Of a stretch of DNA of 64,000 nucleotides, positions 50,126-61,400 are shown piece after piece (position 1 is the stretch's first letter; every line of letters begins with the position of its first letter). Below the pieces are notes generated by a model that was not told the origin of the DNA, did no database searches, and saw only the letters and a program-made list of their open reading frames with translations. The stretch lies in NCBI GenBank assembly GCA_030674185.1, contig JAPXFY010000015.1:18070489-18134488 (forward strand), given 5' to 3'. A program made the translations under genes and the position numbers. The DNA is from Monoplex corrugatus. Taxonomy: Eukaryota > Mollusca > Gastropoda > Littorinimorpha > Ranellidae.

Positions 50126-50279
50126 GGTGTTGTGACAGAGAAGATAACTTGTGTCAAGGGTCATTCATACAACAGGCTTGAGTGTACCCTAAACTTAGCA
50201 TCCTCTCTCTCACTCACTCTCTCTCTCTCTCTTTCTGTGTGTGTGAGGGAGGAAGGATGACGGCTTGGGTCTGGGGTCA

Positions 50280-51000
50280 TACGCCCTACTACCCTCCTGT
50301 CTTACTCCTCCCAGTCTGTGATTGCTTTGGTGAATGATGAGAGTGCTCGCCCTGCTTTGATTCTTGAATCAAGAGTTGGCGCCTTATAAATATTGTTATC
50401 ATTGTTATTATTATTATAATTATTATTACTGTTATTATTATTATTAGTTCTCTTCGTCTTGTTATTGTTAATGAGCCTTCCTGTCTTGTATCCTGCATAT
50501 GGTGTCAAGTGTAGCGCAGTTTGGTTTGATATTATTTTGTTCTCTTCGGATGTTGCGTCCAGACCATCCCCATTATCTGTTCATGGCGATGGTAACCATA
50601 CTCTCTTGATATTACTGGACGTGCATTTGTTAGTTGGAGGTGGCGTTGGACCTGAAGGTTCATTTGATTCTCCGGAGATTCTTTGTGTGAAAGGGCGATA
50701 ACTTGGTGAAATCATTTTCTCTCATACTCTCGCAGTCTTGGCTTTATAACAGGATGGAAAGGACAGTACTGGCTAAAAATATATTATGTTAACCCTAGGT
50801 CTTCCACACGATAAAACAAAATCATTATGGCATGATCACTTTTACATCGAAGAGTTCATCTCACTTCCCGAATTCATCGCAGTTCTTTTCTCCTGCTTAA
50901 GAGTTAACCAGTGTTCACAAACATTTTATGATTTGGTATCGGTCATATTCTACAGCACGACGGAACATTATGCAAGGTAGCTAAGCTATTCTGTTGTTAT
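50280..51000. other. Low-repeat region without convincing gene
   Basis: An 80-codon frame at 50459-50701 has no recognisable domain or splice context; probably chance. Confidence 0.4.
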
Positions 51001-51039
51001 TGTTGTTGTTTGTCGTCCTAAATCTAGTAACTTTGTTTC

Positions 51040-51125
51040 ATTGTTTTCCTTTGTGTACGTTTGACAAAGACCAGTATTGGCCCGAAATTTGCACCTGTTT
51101 TGTTTTGTTGATTAAATACTTGTTT
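51040..51125 (+). repeat. Family F copy
   Basis: GTTTGACAAAGACCAGTATT, GGCCCGAAATTTGCACCTGT. Confidence 0.6.
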
Positions 51126-51129
51126 CCAT

Positions 51130-52040
51130 TCTATTTTCATCCCTGTGGGGACGCCGGGGGCTCTTTCAGTATAAATAGTAGCCTTCTTTCTGGAAATTCT
51201 GTGCTAGAAATTTCCTCTTTTCTGTCACTCTTTTTGTTTCTGCCTTATTCCTTTGCTTTCTGTCATTTCTTCCTATAATTTTCTGCCTTGCTGGTCCTTT
51301 CACATGTATGTGTTCAATGAAGTTTTACATATTTTCTTTTAGGATTTATAATTGGGCTTAATCATTTTGGTCCCTTTTTATCCACTAGACTAGGCGGCAG
51401 GGAAGTTTTTAGTCCTCTTCTTATTATCCGTTGTTTGGTGTTGTTTGTGGTCTGTTTGTGACCGTGCATTCGCGCTTGACAAAGGTCGGTTGGCCGAAAA
51501 TTTGCGCTTGTCTTGTCTTGTTGTATTGAATACGCGTTCACTTTGGTTTACTTGTTCTTCTGGTTCCTACATGAATTAAGTGTATTTTTCTGCTCTGGGG
51601 AAATGAGATATGCGGAAGCAAATTTAGGAGATTGAGGCCCGTTTTTAGATGTTTTAGTGTCCTTTTTATGTCTAAATTCGTATTCAGGTTTGTTTTTTCA
51701 AATCCCCTGTGCGTTAAATTGGACGGAGTGGTCAACGCCAGGGGCATCTCCTTAGATATTGTGCGCAGATGCATTGATGTGTGTACTGAATTTTCTTTTG
51801 CTTTCTCCTGTTGGAGTTTGGAGTTTGTTCAAGAGGGATTCACCGCACTCGGACAGTTCCATATGTGCTGCACCCGATTCTGCCAATAATTATCTGACAG
51901 ACTCCCTCAGCCTGCTCAAAACCCTATGCGCTGGCAAGGTCAAGTCTTGAAGTATTGTATATGTTTTGAAACGGTTATAGCCCTGATATGGCTGTGTGCA
52001 GTCGGCTGGGCTTTAAACAAAAATAACAATGAAAAAATAA
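51130..52040 (+). mobile_element. Family B element carrying two nested insertions
   Basis: B body 51140-51355, 51568-51817 and 51948-52030. The interruptions are a family F-bearing insert (51358-51567) and a minus-strand family D fragment (51818-51947). Confidence 0.75.
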
Positions 52041-52114
52041 CAGTTCTATTTTCATGCTTTTTTGAGGACAGATAGAATTATATCTAGCACCTTAGCGACA
52101 TGTTTTGTCGTTAT

Positions 52115-52425
52115 TATGGGCTGGTTCTTATGACAGAGTCGTGGACGCTAAGATCTGATATCTAGAGTTCAATCCCAGCCAACAACATGAAAAAATTGAC
52201 CTGACTGCTGTCCATTGTAACGTTTCCATCATTCTGGTGGTGTCAGCTTAGTGTTTCACGGCTGCTTCTTCTACACTTCCATTTCAAGACCTCGGTTGCC
52301 AGTGCGTATACCCTATTGCTCAAACTCAGGGAGGCTGCCAGATAGTTGGTGGCTGATTTGGGTGGAGCTCATACGGAATTGTCCGAGTGCGGTGAATCTC
52401 TCTTGAACAAACTCCAAACTGTCAT
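52115..52425 (+). mobile_element. Family D SINE, near full length
   Basis: GGGCTGGTTCTTATGACAGA head, AGAGTTCAATCCCAGCC box B, TTCTGGTGGTGTCAGCTTAG, GATTTGGGTGGAGCTCATAC and TCTTGAACAAACTCCAAAC. Confidence 0.8.
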
Positions 52426-52582
52426 TTACATTGTAGCATTACTCGTGTCTAAAGAGAATTGATATAAAGATCGCGGTAATGTAAATGTCAAGTAGCAAAG
52501 AGATCAATTTACACCGCGATAACCATTATTGTGTGCACAGGTTTTGTGTAATCTGACCGCATAAACAAAACAGAATCAAAAT

Positions 52583-52619
<37 letters not shown>

Positions 52620-52841
52620 TGGCAGGAGTAGTTGGAAAATGCAGGACTGTGTGATGATAGATATTTTCACTACAACATTAAGCAATCTGACACTTATATG
52701 ATAGTGGTTATTCTTCTCGTTACCGTTATACTTTGAGAACACTTATCGAGATAAAGTTGGTTGTCGTCTACAGAGCATCGACAGGCCTGTACAGTTTCTT
52801 TTCAAGGATAGAGTCGGCTTTGGTCACATCTCCTCCCTTAG

Positions 52842-53156
52842 CAGCCAGAGATTTCCTGCAGACACATAAGACGTGGATCGTGTCCTGCTCCGCTTCTCCA
52901 CAGACACTCAGGGGAGAACGCAACTGTCATATTCATGGTTGTTGGATTGATAGTAACTCTGCTGTTATTCATGTTGATAATAGTCATCGTCTGCTGCGTG
53001 GTAGTGTTTTCGTATTTTCATTACACCATTGTAATCGTTAGAGAGAGCGGTAACAGCACTTCTTTCAAAGCAGTAACAGTTTGTTCGTTTTTATGTGTGC
53101 AGGAGCTGAAGGCGAGGGGAACACGAATCTTTGAACAAAATACAGCTACGTCTTGA
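52842..53156 (+). CDS. Possible upstream exon encoding a transmembrane segment (hypothetical)
   Basis: A frame opens just after a good acceptor (CTCCTCCCTTAG| at 52841) and runs to a TGA at 53154. It contains an ATG at 52935 followed by about 30 strongly hydrophobic residues (VVGLIVTLLLFMLIIVIVCC and onward), with a possible N-glycosylation site (NAT) just before it. It is in the same frame as the exon at 53202 and is separated from it by only that one TGA. A donor-like GGTAACA at 53049-53055 and an AG at 53180-53181 would remove the TGA and keep the frame, giving a single-pass membrane protein with a His-rich, basic tail. The acceptor at 53181 has a weak pyrimidine tract, so this is a hypothesis. 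Confidence 0.25.
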   Translation, partial: QPEISCRHIRRGSCPAPLLHRHSGENATVIFMVVGLIVTLLLFMLIIVIVCCVVVFSYFHYTIVIVRESGNSTSFKAVTVCSFLCVQELKARGTRIFEQNTATS

Positions 53157-53201
53157 GATTTTGACCAACGGGGCAACTCAGGAGGTTCTAGCCATTGCTT
53201 T

Positions 53202-53940
53202 TTGACAAGAAAGTGCCCCAGGCTACACCGTTTTACTGACTGGGTGAAGGACAAGTTGGACCAGGCATTTCATAGCCTGTCCAACAACAAATACGGTGCA
53301 CCCAAATTGTTCCTAATTCCTGATTTTATCATTTCCACCTGTACCCCCGAAAACCCACGATCGGATCCCCGAAATCGGGAGACCGGAGACCCCCCTCAGA
53401 TGGACGTGGGGGTGGGAACCACCTCAAGCCATGCCCACCGAGACAGACACGACGAGGACAGCCACCACCACCACCAACACCACCAACACCACCACCACTT
53501 TCAAAACTCCGCCCCACCTCATCACCTTCGCGGCGGCAAAGACCGTCGGGAAGAGACAACGGAGGAGTACCCCACAGCTGACGACGCCATGGACGAAGGC
53601 GGTGACGCCGGCAACGGCAACAACCTCAACAACAGCAGCAACAACAACAACAACGGCAACAACAACTCAGACGCCAACTCGCTCCCGGCGTCCGGGAACG
53701 ACGACAGCGTGAAACCGGAAGCGGAAGTCCGGAAGCAGAACGGCTCCCGGAAGAAGAAGCGGAAAAAGAAACGGCGGGAAAAACAGATCCCGCTGCCCGA
53801 GGTGGGAGAAGGGGAGACACTGGTTCAAATCCACACGGTGTGGAACCGCGGGAAACGGACCAAAGGGGGCTACGTGGTGAAGAACGAAGACAAGGTGGTC
53901 AGGTACATCGACAGCAAAGGGACTGTCTACTGTCCGGAAG
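53202..53940 (+). CDS. Partial protein-coding exon: His-rich, Asn-rich, polybasic protein of unknown function
   Basis: The frame is open from 53157 to a consensus splice donor (GGAAG|GTAAGA) at 53941, so the exon ends in phase 1 and the gene continues downstream. The given left edge, 53202, is a TTG; the first ATG in frame is 53400, giving about 180 codons. Residues before it look protein-like (HRFTDWVKDKLDQAFHSL), so the true start may lie in an upstream exon. In order: the amphipathic stretch, a His-rich run (about 53455-53505), an acidic patch near 53560-53600, an Asn/Gly/Ser-rich linker (53615-53675), a Lys/Arg run KKKRKKKRR (53749-53778) that could be a nuclear signal or membrane-proximal basic patch, and a better-ordered C-terminal part with VWNRGKRTKGGYVV and YIDSKGTVYCPEG. 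Third positions are GC-rich and it is the only long frame here not made of microsatellite or transposon. I do not recognise the family. Confidence 0.55.
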
Positions 53941-53995
53941 GTAAGATGCTTTTTTAATGTTTTGAATGCGCTCTCAGCTTTCCCGTTGAATGAGG

Positions 53996-54004
53996 GAGAG
54001 AGAG

Positions 54005-54064
<60 letters not shown>

Positions 54065-54323
54065 TGTGTGTGTGTGTGTGTGTGTGTGTGTTGTGTGTAT
54101 GTTTTATATGTTTATCTGTTGCCTGCACCTCCCTCCCTCATTCTCAGTCTCTCCCTCCTTTGTCTCACTTTCTATTTGTCTACATGTATATCTCTCTCTT
54201 TTCTCTCTCTTCTCTATCTTATCTCTCTCTTGTCTGTCTGTCTCTCACTCTCTCTGTGTCTCTCTGGCTCTGTATGTCTCTGTGTGTCTCTGTCTGTGTG
54301 TCTCTCTCTCTCTCTGTCTCTGT

Positions 54324-54370
<47 letters not shown>

Positions 54371-54380
54371 TGTGTACAAC
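53996..54380. repeat. (GA)n, (TG)n and (CT)n in the putative intron
   Basis: Starts about 55 bp after the splice donor at 53941. Confidence 0.95.
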
Positions 54381-54647
54381 CCACCATGCTGTTTTCTAAT
54401 TTCCAATGTCCCTTTTTATTTTTTTTTCAAGAGAGTTTACCTCTCTCTCGATCAGTGTGACCTCCAAAATACCCCTTGAAACTGATAATTATTTCTGCAA
54501 CTGCCCATTCCAATAGTCGTGCGATATTCAGTGTTGGAAACTGCATTTGTCAAGATTAAAGAAATAGAAATTCTGTCCACATCTCTCTATGATTATACTC
54601 CTATGCACAGACACAGATACAGACTTATAGACAGGTGGGCGTGCGCG

Positions 54648-54651
<4 letters not shown>

Positions 54652-54724
<73 letters not shown>
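54652..54724. repeat. (GA)n microsatellite
   Basis: Pure GA. Confidence 0.95.
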
Positions 54725-54729
<5 letters not shown>

Positions 54730-55139
54730 AGCACACGCACACACATATAAACACTCTTGTCTAGGACATATGTGAATAGTCGGGCGCACACACACAGATT
54801 CTCTGTCTTTGTTTCTGTCTGTCTGTCTGTCGGTCGGTCTGTCTGTCTCTCTCTTCTCTCTCACACACACACTCACTCAGTTCCCTTTCCCCAGCATACC
54901 CCCCTCCCCCACCTCCACCAAGACCCCTGCAGGTAGGACAAAGAAAACAATGTACGATCTAAGCATTACACTAATAATTTCCGTTGTCATTGTCAGCTGT
55001 TGCCAGCAAGGAGACTTGTCCCATATGCATAGCGTGCTGTACGTATCGCGTGTATCGTGTTCAGAGATAAAATAATGTATTCGTGTTGTCGCCACTGATC
55101 TTTCTGTGTGAAATATTTGTTGTGTTACTCCAGGGAAAA

Positions 55140-57375
55140 GGCGTCGGCCCTGTGTCTTGTCAGTTTTGTACCTAGGTCTATTGTCCTTTTTTGTCCTGTC
55201 CGTCTTCTCTGCTTTGTATTGTCACGTTGTGCCCTTTGTCCATTTTTGTCCTGTCCATCTAATCTGCATTGTCCTGTCACGTTGTGCCTATTGCGCTCCC
55301 TCCCCTTTTTTTTGATATAGTTTTTTGGTCCTGACCATCTACACTGCTATTCTTTTGTCCTGTTCATCTTCTCTCTGTAATCTTTCCCTCTGTCTGGCTT
55401 GATATACTGCCATTTTTTGACCTGTTTTTTTTTTCTTCTCTGTAGTCTATCTCCCTGTCTGTCTTGCTATATCATCATCATCATCATCGGTGCCCTGCCG
55501 CATGGCTCTGGCGACCATGGACTTCCAACCATCTCTATCTCTCGTTGCCCCTAGCATCTCCCCCACCCTCCTCATCCCCAGCCACTCTGCAAGTCCGTCC
55601 AGCATTCTCTCCCTGGGTCTACCTGGTGCTCTCTTTCCCTCCAGCTTTCGCATTGTGACCAGGTGCTCCAAATCCCCCTTCCTCATAAAATGGCCTATAA
55701 ATGTTGCTTGTCTTTTCCTAATCTTCCCTATGAGTGATCTACTTGTGTCTGTCTCCATCAAGACTGTCTCGTTTGTTTTCTTTGCTGTCCATGGAACTCT
55801 CAACATTCTTCTGAGAAACCACATCTTGCTATATACTGTCATTTTTTTGTCATGTCCATCTTCTGGCTTTAGTCTATTTACCTGTCTGTCTGGCTTGCTG
55901 TATTGCCATTTTTTGTTCTGTCCATCTTCTCTTCATAGTCTGTTTTTTCCCTGCCTATCTTGCTGTATTGCCATTTTTTGTTCTGTCCATCTTCTCTTCA
56001 TAGTCTGTTTTTTCCCTGCCTATCTTGCTGTATTGCCATTTTTTGTTCTGTCCATCTTCTCTTCATAGTCTGTTTTTTCCCTGCCTATCTTGCTGTATTG
56101 CCATTTTTTGTACTGTCCATCTTCTCTTCATAGTCTGTTTATTCCCTGCCTATCTTGCTGTATTTCCATTTTTTGTTCTGTCCATCTTCTCTTCATAGTC
56201 TGTTTATTTCCTGCCTATCTTGCTGTATTGCCATTTTTTGTACTGTCCATCTTCTCTTCATAGTCTGTTTATTCCCTGCCTATCTTGCTGTATTGCCATT
56301 TTTTTTGTTCTGTCCATCTTCTCTTCATAGTCTGTTTATTCCCTGCCTATCTTGCTGTATTTCCATTTTTTGTTCTGTCCATCTTCTCTTCATAGTCTGT
56401 TTATTCCCTGCCTATCTTGCTGTATTGCCATTTTTTGTTCTGTCCATCTTCTCTTCATAGTCTGTTTATTCCCTGCCTATCTTGCTGTATTGCCATTTTT
56501 TTTGTTCTGTCCGTCTTCTCTCTATCGTCTGTTTGGCTTGCCATACTGCCATTTTTTGTCACGTCCGTCTTCTCTCTGTAGTCTGTTTGGCTTGCCATAC
56601 TGCCATTTTTTGTCACGTCCGTCTTCTCTCTATAGTCCGTTTGGCTTGCCATACTGCCATTTTTTTGTCTCGTCCATCTTCTCTCTGTAGTCTGTTAATC
56701 TCTCTGTATGGCTTGCTGTATTGCCATTTATTGTCCTGTCCATTTTCTCTCTATCGTCTGTTTACCTCTCTGTCTGGTTCGCTGTGTTGCCATTTGTTGT
56801 TCCATCCATCTTCTCTCTATTGTCTGTTTATCGCTCTGTCTGGTTCGCTATATTGCCATTTATTGTCCTGTCCATCTTCTCTCTACAGTCTGTTTATCTC
56901 CCTGTCTGTCTTGCTGTATGGATATTTTTTCCTATCCATCTTCACTTCATAGTGTTCATTTCCCTGCCTGGCTCGTTCTATATCCGTTTTTTTTTTTTTT
57001 TGGTCCTGTCCATTTTCTCTCTATAGTCTGTTTGCTTGGTTCGCTATGTTGCCATGTTTTGTCGTGTCCTTGTTCTCTTCATAGTCTTTTTATCTCCTTG
57101 TCTGGTTCGCTATAATGCTGTTTTTTGTCCTGTCTATCTTTTGTCTCTAGTCTGTTTATCTCCCTGTACGGCTCGCTATATTGCCATTTATTGTCCTGTC
57201 CATCTTCTGTTCATAGTTTGTCTCTCTGTCTGGCTCGCTATGTTGTAATTTTTTGTCATGTCCATCTTCTCTCTATAGTCTGTTTATCTGTCTGCTTGGT
57301 TCGCTATATTGCCATTTATTGTCCTGTCCATCTTCTCTTCACAGTCTGTCTCTCTGTCTGGCTCGCTCTGGCTCT
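55140..57375 (+). repeat. 65-bp pyrimidine-rich satellite, regular core 55900-56510
   Basis: Core units hold TCTTGCTGTATTGCCATTTT, TTGTTCTGTCCATCTTCTCT and TCATAGTCTGTTTATTCCCT at 65-bp spacing (55961, 56026 and on). Outward units are increasingly diverged in sequence and length. Split by a LINE at 55473. Confidence 0.9.
55473..55823 (-). mobile_element. Family E LINE 3' end with 11-bp target-site duplication
   Basis: Minus strand encodes MWFLRRMLRVPWTAKKTNET, RKRQATFIGHFMRKGDLEHL and GRPRERMLDGLAEWLGMRRV to KSMVARAMRQGT, TGA inside (GAT)n. TCTTGCTATAT flanks both sides (55462-55472, 55824-55834), cutting one satellite unit. Confidence 0.9.
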
Positions 57376-57454
57376 GTCTAGAGCACCATGTTCATAATGC
57401 AAGGGTTGTGGGGTCAACCCTTGGGCGGGCCACTCTTTGTTTTTTTTTGTTTCA

Positions 57455-57812
57455 GAGCGGTTGGTTTCTTTCGATAGAACTGTAGACTCAAGATCTGAAG
57501 TCTCGAGTTCAGTCCCAGCCTGCAACATTAAAAACAAACAAACAAACAAACAAACAAACAAACAAACAAACAAAAAACAACTGACCTGTTTGCTAGCCGA
57601 CTGAATGTTTCCATCTTTCTGGTGGTGTCAGCTTACTGTTTCATAGGTCCGTTTCCCCTGTTTCTTTTCTTTCTCTAACATTTTGCCAGCGGATAGCTTT
57701 TGCGCAGATTCAGGGAGTCTGCCAGAGAATTGTTGGAAGATTTGGATGGAGCGCATATGGAATTGTCGGAGTGTAATGAATTCCTCTTGAACAAATCCCA
57801 AATTCCATCTCA
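57455..57812 (+). mobile_element. Family D SINE with internal (AAAC)n expansion
   Basis: CTCGAGTTCAGTCCCAGCC head, CAACATTAAAAACAAACAAA expansion to 57575, ACTGACCTGTTTGCTAGCC, GATTTGGATGGAGCGCATAT and TCTTGAACAAATCCCAAAT end. Confidence 0.8.
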
Positions 57813-57814
57813 AT

Positions 57815-57818
57815 CCAA

Positions 57819-57865
<47 letters not shown>

Positions 57866-58095
57866 TCTCTCTCTCTCTTCTCTCTCCCTTCTCTCTCTCT
57901 CTTCTCTTCTTTCTCTCTTCTCTTTTCTCTGTCTCTGTTTCTCTCTGTCTTTGTCTCTCTCTGTCTCTCTCTTGTTGATCTCTCTCACATCTGTCTCTAT
58001 CTGTGTCTGTCTTTCTCTCTATCTGTGTCTGTCTCTCTCTCTCTCGCCCTCTCTCTGGCTCACTCTCCCTTTCTCTGTCTGTCTCTGTCGCTCTG
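57815..58095. repeat. (CT)n microsatellite
   Basis: Directly abuts the SINE end. Confidence 0.95.
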
Positions 58096-58439
58096 TGTTG
58101 TCTGAAGTTATTTTGTTAATACCATCAGTAAACGAAAGAATCATAACACGGTTTGTTATTTGTGTGCACATAGCTTTTTGAATTACAAATGTTGTTTCAA
58201 GATAATTAATGTTTGTATGAAGGTGTGATTTTATTATTATGTGCATTCCCCTTTTGAGGGGCTATGGCCATATACGAAAAACCACGACACCCCCCCAACA
58301 CACAAACACACACACACACACACACACCACCACACACACACACACACACACACCTCTTTCTCTTGTTGATCTCTCTGTCTGTCTGTCTATCTCTCTGTCT
58401 GTCTGTTGTTCTCCTTGTCTGTCTGTCTTTCCTCTCTTT

Positions 58440-58825
58440 CGTGTGATAAAGAAGCTTGAAGGGGATGTTGGAATTTAAAGATCACTAAGAAAATGTACAA
58501 GTTTGATGCTTTGACATTTTTTCCAGATTGTTCGATAGCCAAGCTTTTGAGTCCATAAAGAAACTAGCAAGGTCGAGAAAATGCATATTTATGCCATAAA
58601 AATAATTTTTGGAGTGTATCATAAAAAACTTAAACCATTTCACTTATGGTGAAAGTGGAAGATACCCACGGTACATAAACACGCGTTAAAATACTGGTTA
58701 GAATTTACTACATTTGCAGTGACAAGATTATGCAAACAAGCATGTGAAATGTTCTTATTTTTACAAGATATGTTTAGAAAATCGAAATGGTCACAAGTAA
58801 ATGAAGGACACATATTGATGATTGA
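58440..58825. other. AT-rich spacer
   Basis: No supported gene. Confidence 0.4.
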
Positions 58826-59040
58826 TTGATTGATTTGGTTGAGGTTGTACGTCAGCACCCACCTCAGGTGATATAGCCGACGGGGATAACCATCCCAGGG
58901 AAGTGGGGGAGGGAGAGGGGGCTTATCTAATCTTACACCGACACCACCAGAACAACATTGATGTTAAGATGGGACGTTGAGAAGGCCAGATTTTTATGTA
59001 GCTATCCTGGGATTCGAACCACAACCATCGCACGTATTGA
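58826..59040 (-). mobile_element. Diverged tRNA-derived SINE related to D
   Basis: CTGGGATTCGAACCACAACC is a reverse-complement box B (GGTTCGAATCCCAG); ACACCACCAGAACAACATTG and TTAAGATGGGACG follow the D order. Confidence 0.6.
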
Positions 59041-59284
59041 TGGAAAATGGGATCGTTATTGTTTGGTTCAACAAGGCGTTGGTATTCAAACACAGTTTAT
59101 AGCTAAAATTTAAAAGACCGTACATTGTGAACTATACAGAGAGAGCACCGATAAAGAAACACAGTGTAAAGAACGCTTGATTTTGTTCCTTTAAGATATA
59201 TCCACCTTATACATTACCATAAGTAAACCAAAAACAAGTGCGAACCGCTCGCGTTCAAACAAACAGGAAGCAGAAAACACGAAA

Positions 59285-59515
59285 AACATATCAGAATGCA
59301 TATTTAACCCTTTGACTCCCGAACCCTAGCCACCAGCTGCAAAAACTTAACCCTTTGATTCTCTCACCATATCCACCAGCTTTTGCTTTGTTTGCATGGT
59401 TTATAATGCAGGATGCTAGTGGACATGGTGCGGGAGGCAAAGGGTTAATAACAACTAGACAAGACAGGCGCAGATCTTTGGCCAACTGGGCTTTGTCAAG
59501 CGTACACTTAAACCA
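59285..59515 (-). repeat. Family F copy split by a MITE
   Basis: TCAGAATGCATATTTAA | MITE | TTAATAACAACTAGACAAGACA, then TTGGCCAACTGGGCTTTGTC. Confidence 0.75.
59304..59448. mobile_element. Family A MITE with clear TTAA duplication
   Basis: 137 bp (59308-59444) between TTAA 59304-59307 and TTAA 59445-59448. The empty site is preserved at 39210. Confidence 0.85.
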
Positions 59516-59520
59516 CAAAA

Positions 59521-59575
59521 ACAAAACAAACAAACAAACAAACAAACAAACAAACAAACAAACAAACAAACAACA
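59521..59575. repeat. (AAAC)n microsatellite
   Basis: About twelve units. Confidence 0.95.
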
Positions 59576-60024
59576 AACATACATCAAACAACAAATACAA
59601 AAATCAGGAGAAAAGATCAAATGATAGTTTTAAAGATATCTGCTCACAAACTGTAGGTTCAGGGTTTGTGGATTTAAAAGTAACTCCCTTTAGTATTTTT
59701 CCCCGAGAACACTCGTAATGGATCTTGCCGTGACAGTGAAATGCACTGTCGGTTTTAGTGTTACATCAATCTTCTGTCTCAGTGTGACATGCTGTTTAAT
59801 ATTCGACAGCCAGGCATGAACACTATCTTTCATCAAAAAGTTGCTGAAAGCTTCATCAGAATGTATTTCTGAGGCCTTGAAAGAAAGAAAATTCAAAGTG
59901 GAATACGATTGAACTCATCTAGTCACGACGTTTGTTCATGGTTAACTACTGAAAGATTATTCAAAACTGCAACAGTGTCTTTGAACAAGTAAACTCGTGA
60001 TGAATTAGCATACAAGATATCACA
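59576..60024. other. Unassigned sequence
   Basis: No gene or family recognised. Confidence 0.4.
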
Positions 60025-60025
60025 T

Positions 60026-60208
60026 TTAACCCTTTGACCCTGCACCTTGCATTCTGCATTGCCAGCTATGTTAACAAAGCGAAAACTGAACCCTTTGATT
60101 CCCTCACCCTATCCGCCAGCTTCTGCATGAAGATGGTAGATAGGGTGAGGGAATCAAAGGGTTCAGTTTTTGTAGTTGAGGATATGGTGTGGGAGTCAAA
60201 GGGTTTAA
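60026..60208. mobile_element. Family A MITE
   Basis: TTAA 60026-60029, CCCTTTGACCC arm, centre AGCTTCTGCATGAAGA, GTCAAAGGGTTTAA end. Confidence 0.7.
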
Positions 60209-60786
60209 AACATATGACAATTCATTAAGGGCATAATTATATTTTGCTCTCTCTGTTCTGTCTATCTATCTAGTCTATCTTCTCTCTGTGTCTTCTATCT
60301 GTCTCCTGTTATCTGTCTATTATCATGATCCAGATGTATGATCCTCATCTCCTCTCACACTCCTGTCATCCATCCATCTATCACTGCGTCGTCTATTGCT
60401 ATCATCATCTATCTATCACTGTTGTGTCAAATGAGTATTATGTATGAGTACGAAAACACACATATCAACATTGTATCTGTCTCTGTCTGTCTTCTCTCTG
60501 TGTGTGTGTGTGCGCCGCCGTGCCTGTGTGCGTGCTGGTCTGTTCTTTGTTAGTATTATGTTGATTATGTGTGTGTAGTGTGTGTGTACATCTGTGTGCG
60601 TATGCACGCGTGCATAAGTGTGTGCGAGTAACTGTATTGCTGTTGTAGGTTTATTATGGCTGAATTACAGTGTAAATGTTGACAGGCCAAATACACAGAC
60701 TGACCTGTGTCATTTCGATTATCTTCTTGGGTGGCACTTTACATGTGCATTGCTATTACTAGTTAATGCGTTTCCAGCTGACTGGC

Positions 60787-60787
60787 T

Positions 60788-60838
<51 letters not shown>

Positions 60839-60866
60839 GAGTAGAGTGAGTGAGTAATGGTTTGTG

Positions 60867-60897
<31 letters not shown>

Positions 60898-61035
60898 GTG
60901 TGTGTGTGTGTGTGAGAGAGAGAAAGAGAGAGAGAGATGAGTGAGAATGAGTGTTGTGTGAGTGTGTGGGTGGAGAGAGAGAGAGAGTGGTGTGTGTGTG
61001 TGTGGGTGGGTGCGTGCGTGCGTACGTGCGTGTGT
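60787..61035. repeat. (GA)n and (TG)n microsatellites
   Basis: Alternating GA and TG tracts. Confidence 0.9.
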
Positions 61036-61149
61036 TAATTCAGTTTAGCCCCCTTACCTTTAGGCTGATGTAGGGAAGCAATAAACACTACCGAACATAC
61101 CCTCTTCCACCCCCCTACATTTTAACATGTAATCCATCAAATTATCTGA

Positions 61150-61330
61150 AACTCTCTCCCCCCTCACTCTCTGTCCTGTCCCTCCCTCCCTCTCTCTCTC
61201 TCCCCTCCCTCTCTTCCTCCCAGTCCCTCTCTCTCCCTCCCTCCCTCTGCCTTGCTATCTCTGCCTCTGTCTCTGTCTGTCTCTGCCTGTCTGTGTGTGT
61301 GTGTCTCTCTCTTTCTCTCTCTGTCTCTGT

Positions 61331-61389
<59 letters not shown>

Positions 61390-61400
61390 TCTCTCCCCCT
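61150..61400. repeat. (CT)n microsatellite
   Basis: CT/CCCT-rich; pure CT 61335-61384. Confidence 0.9.

Noticed and set aside
50459..50701. 80-codon candidate gene
   Set aside because: No domain, no splice or start context, no neighbouring coding sequence; consistent with chance.
51475..51545. Hammerhead ribozyme in family F (GACAAAGG...CCGAAA)
   Set aside because: The GAAA and a stem are suggestive, but the required CUGAUGA core is not present.
52733..53041. Alternative 102-codon frame over the transmembrane exon
   Set aside because: It overlaps the better hydrophobic frame, lacks any domain and begins at a non-ATG position without splice support.
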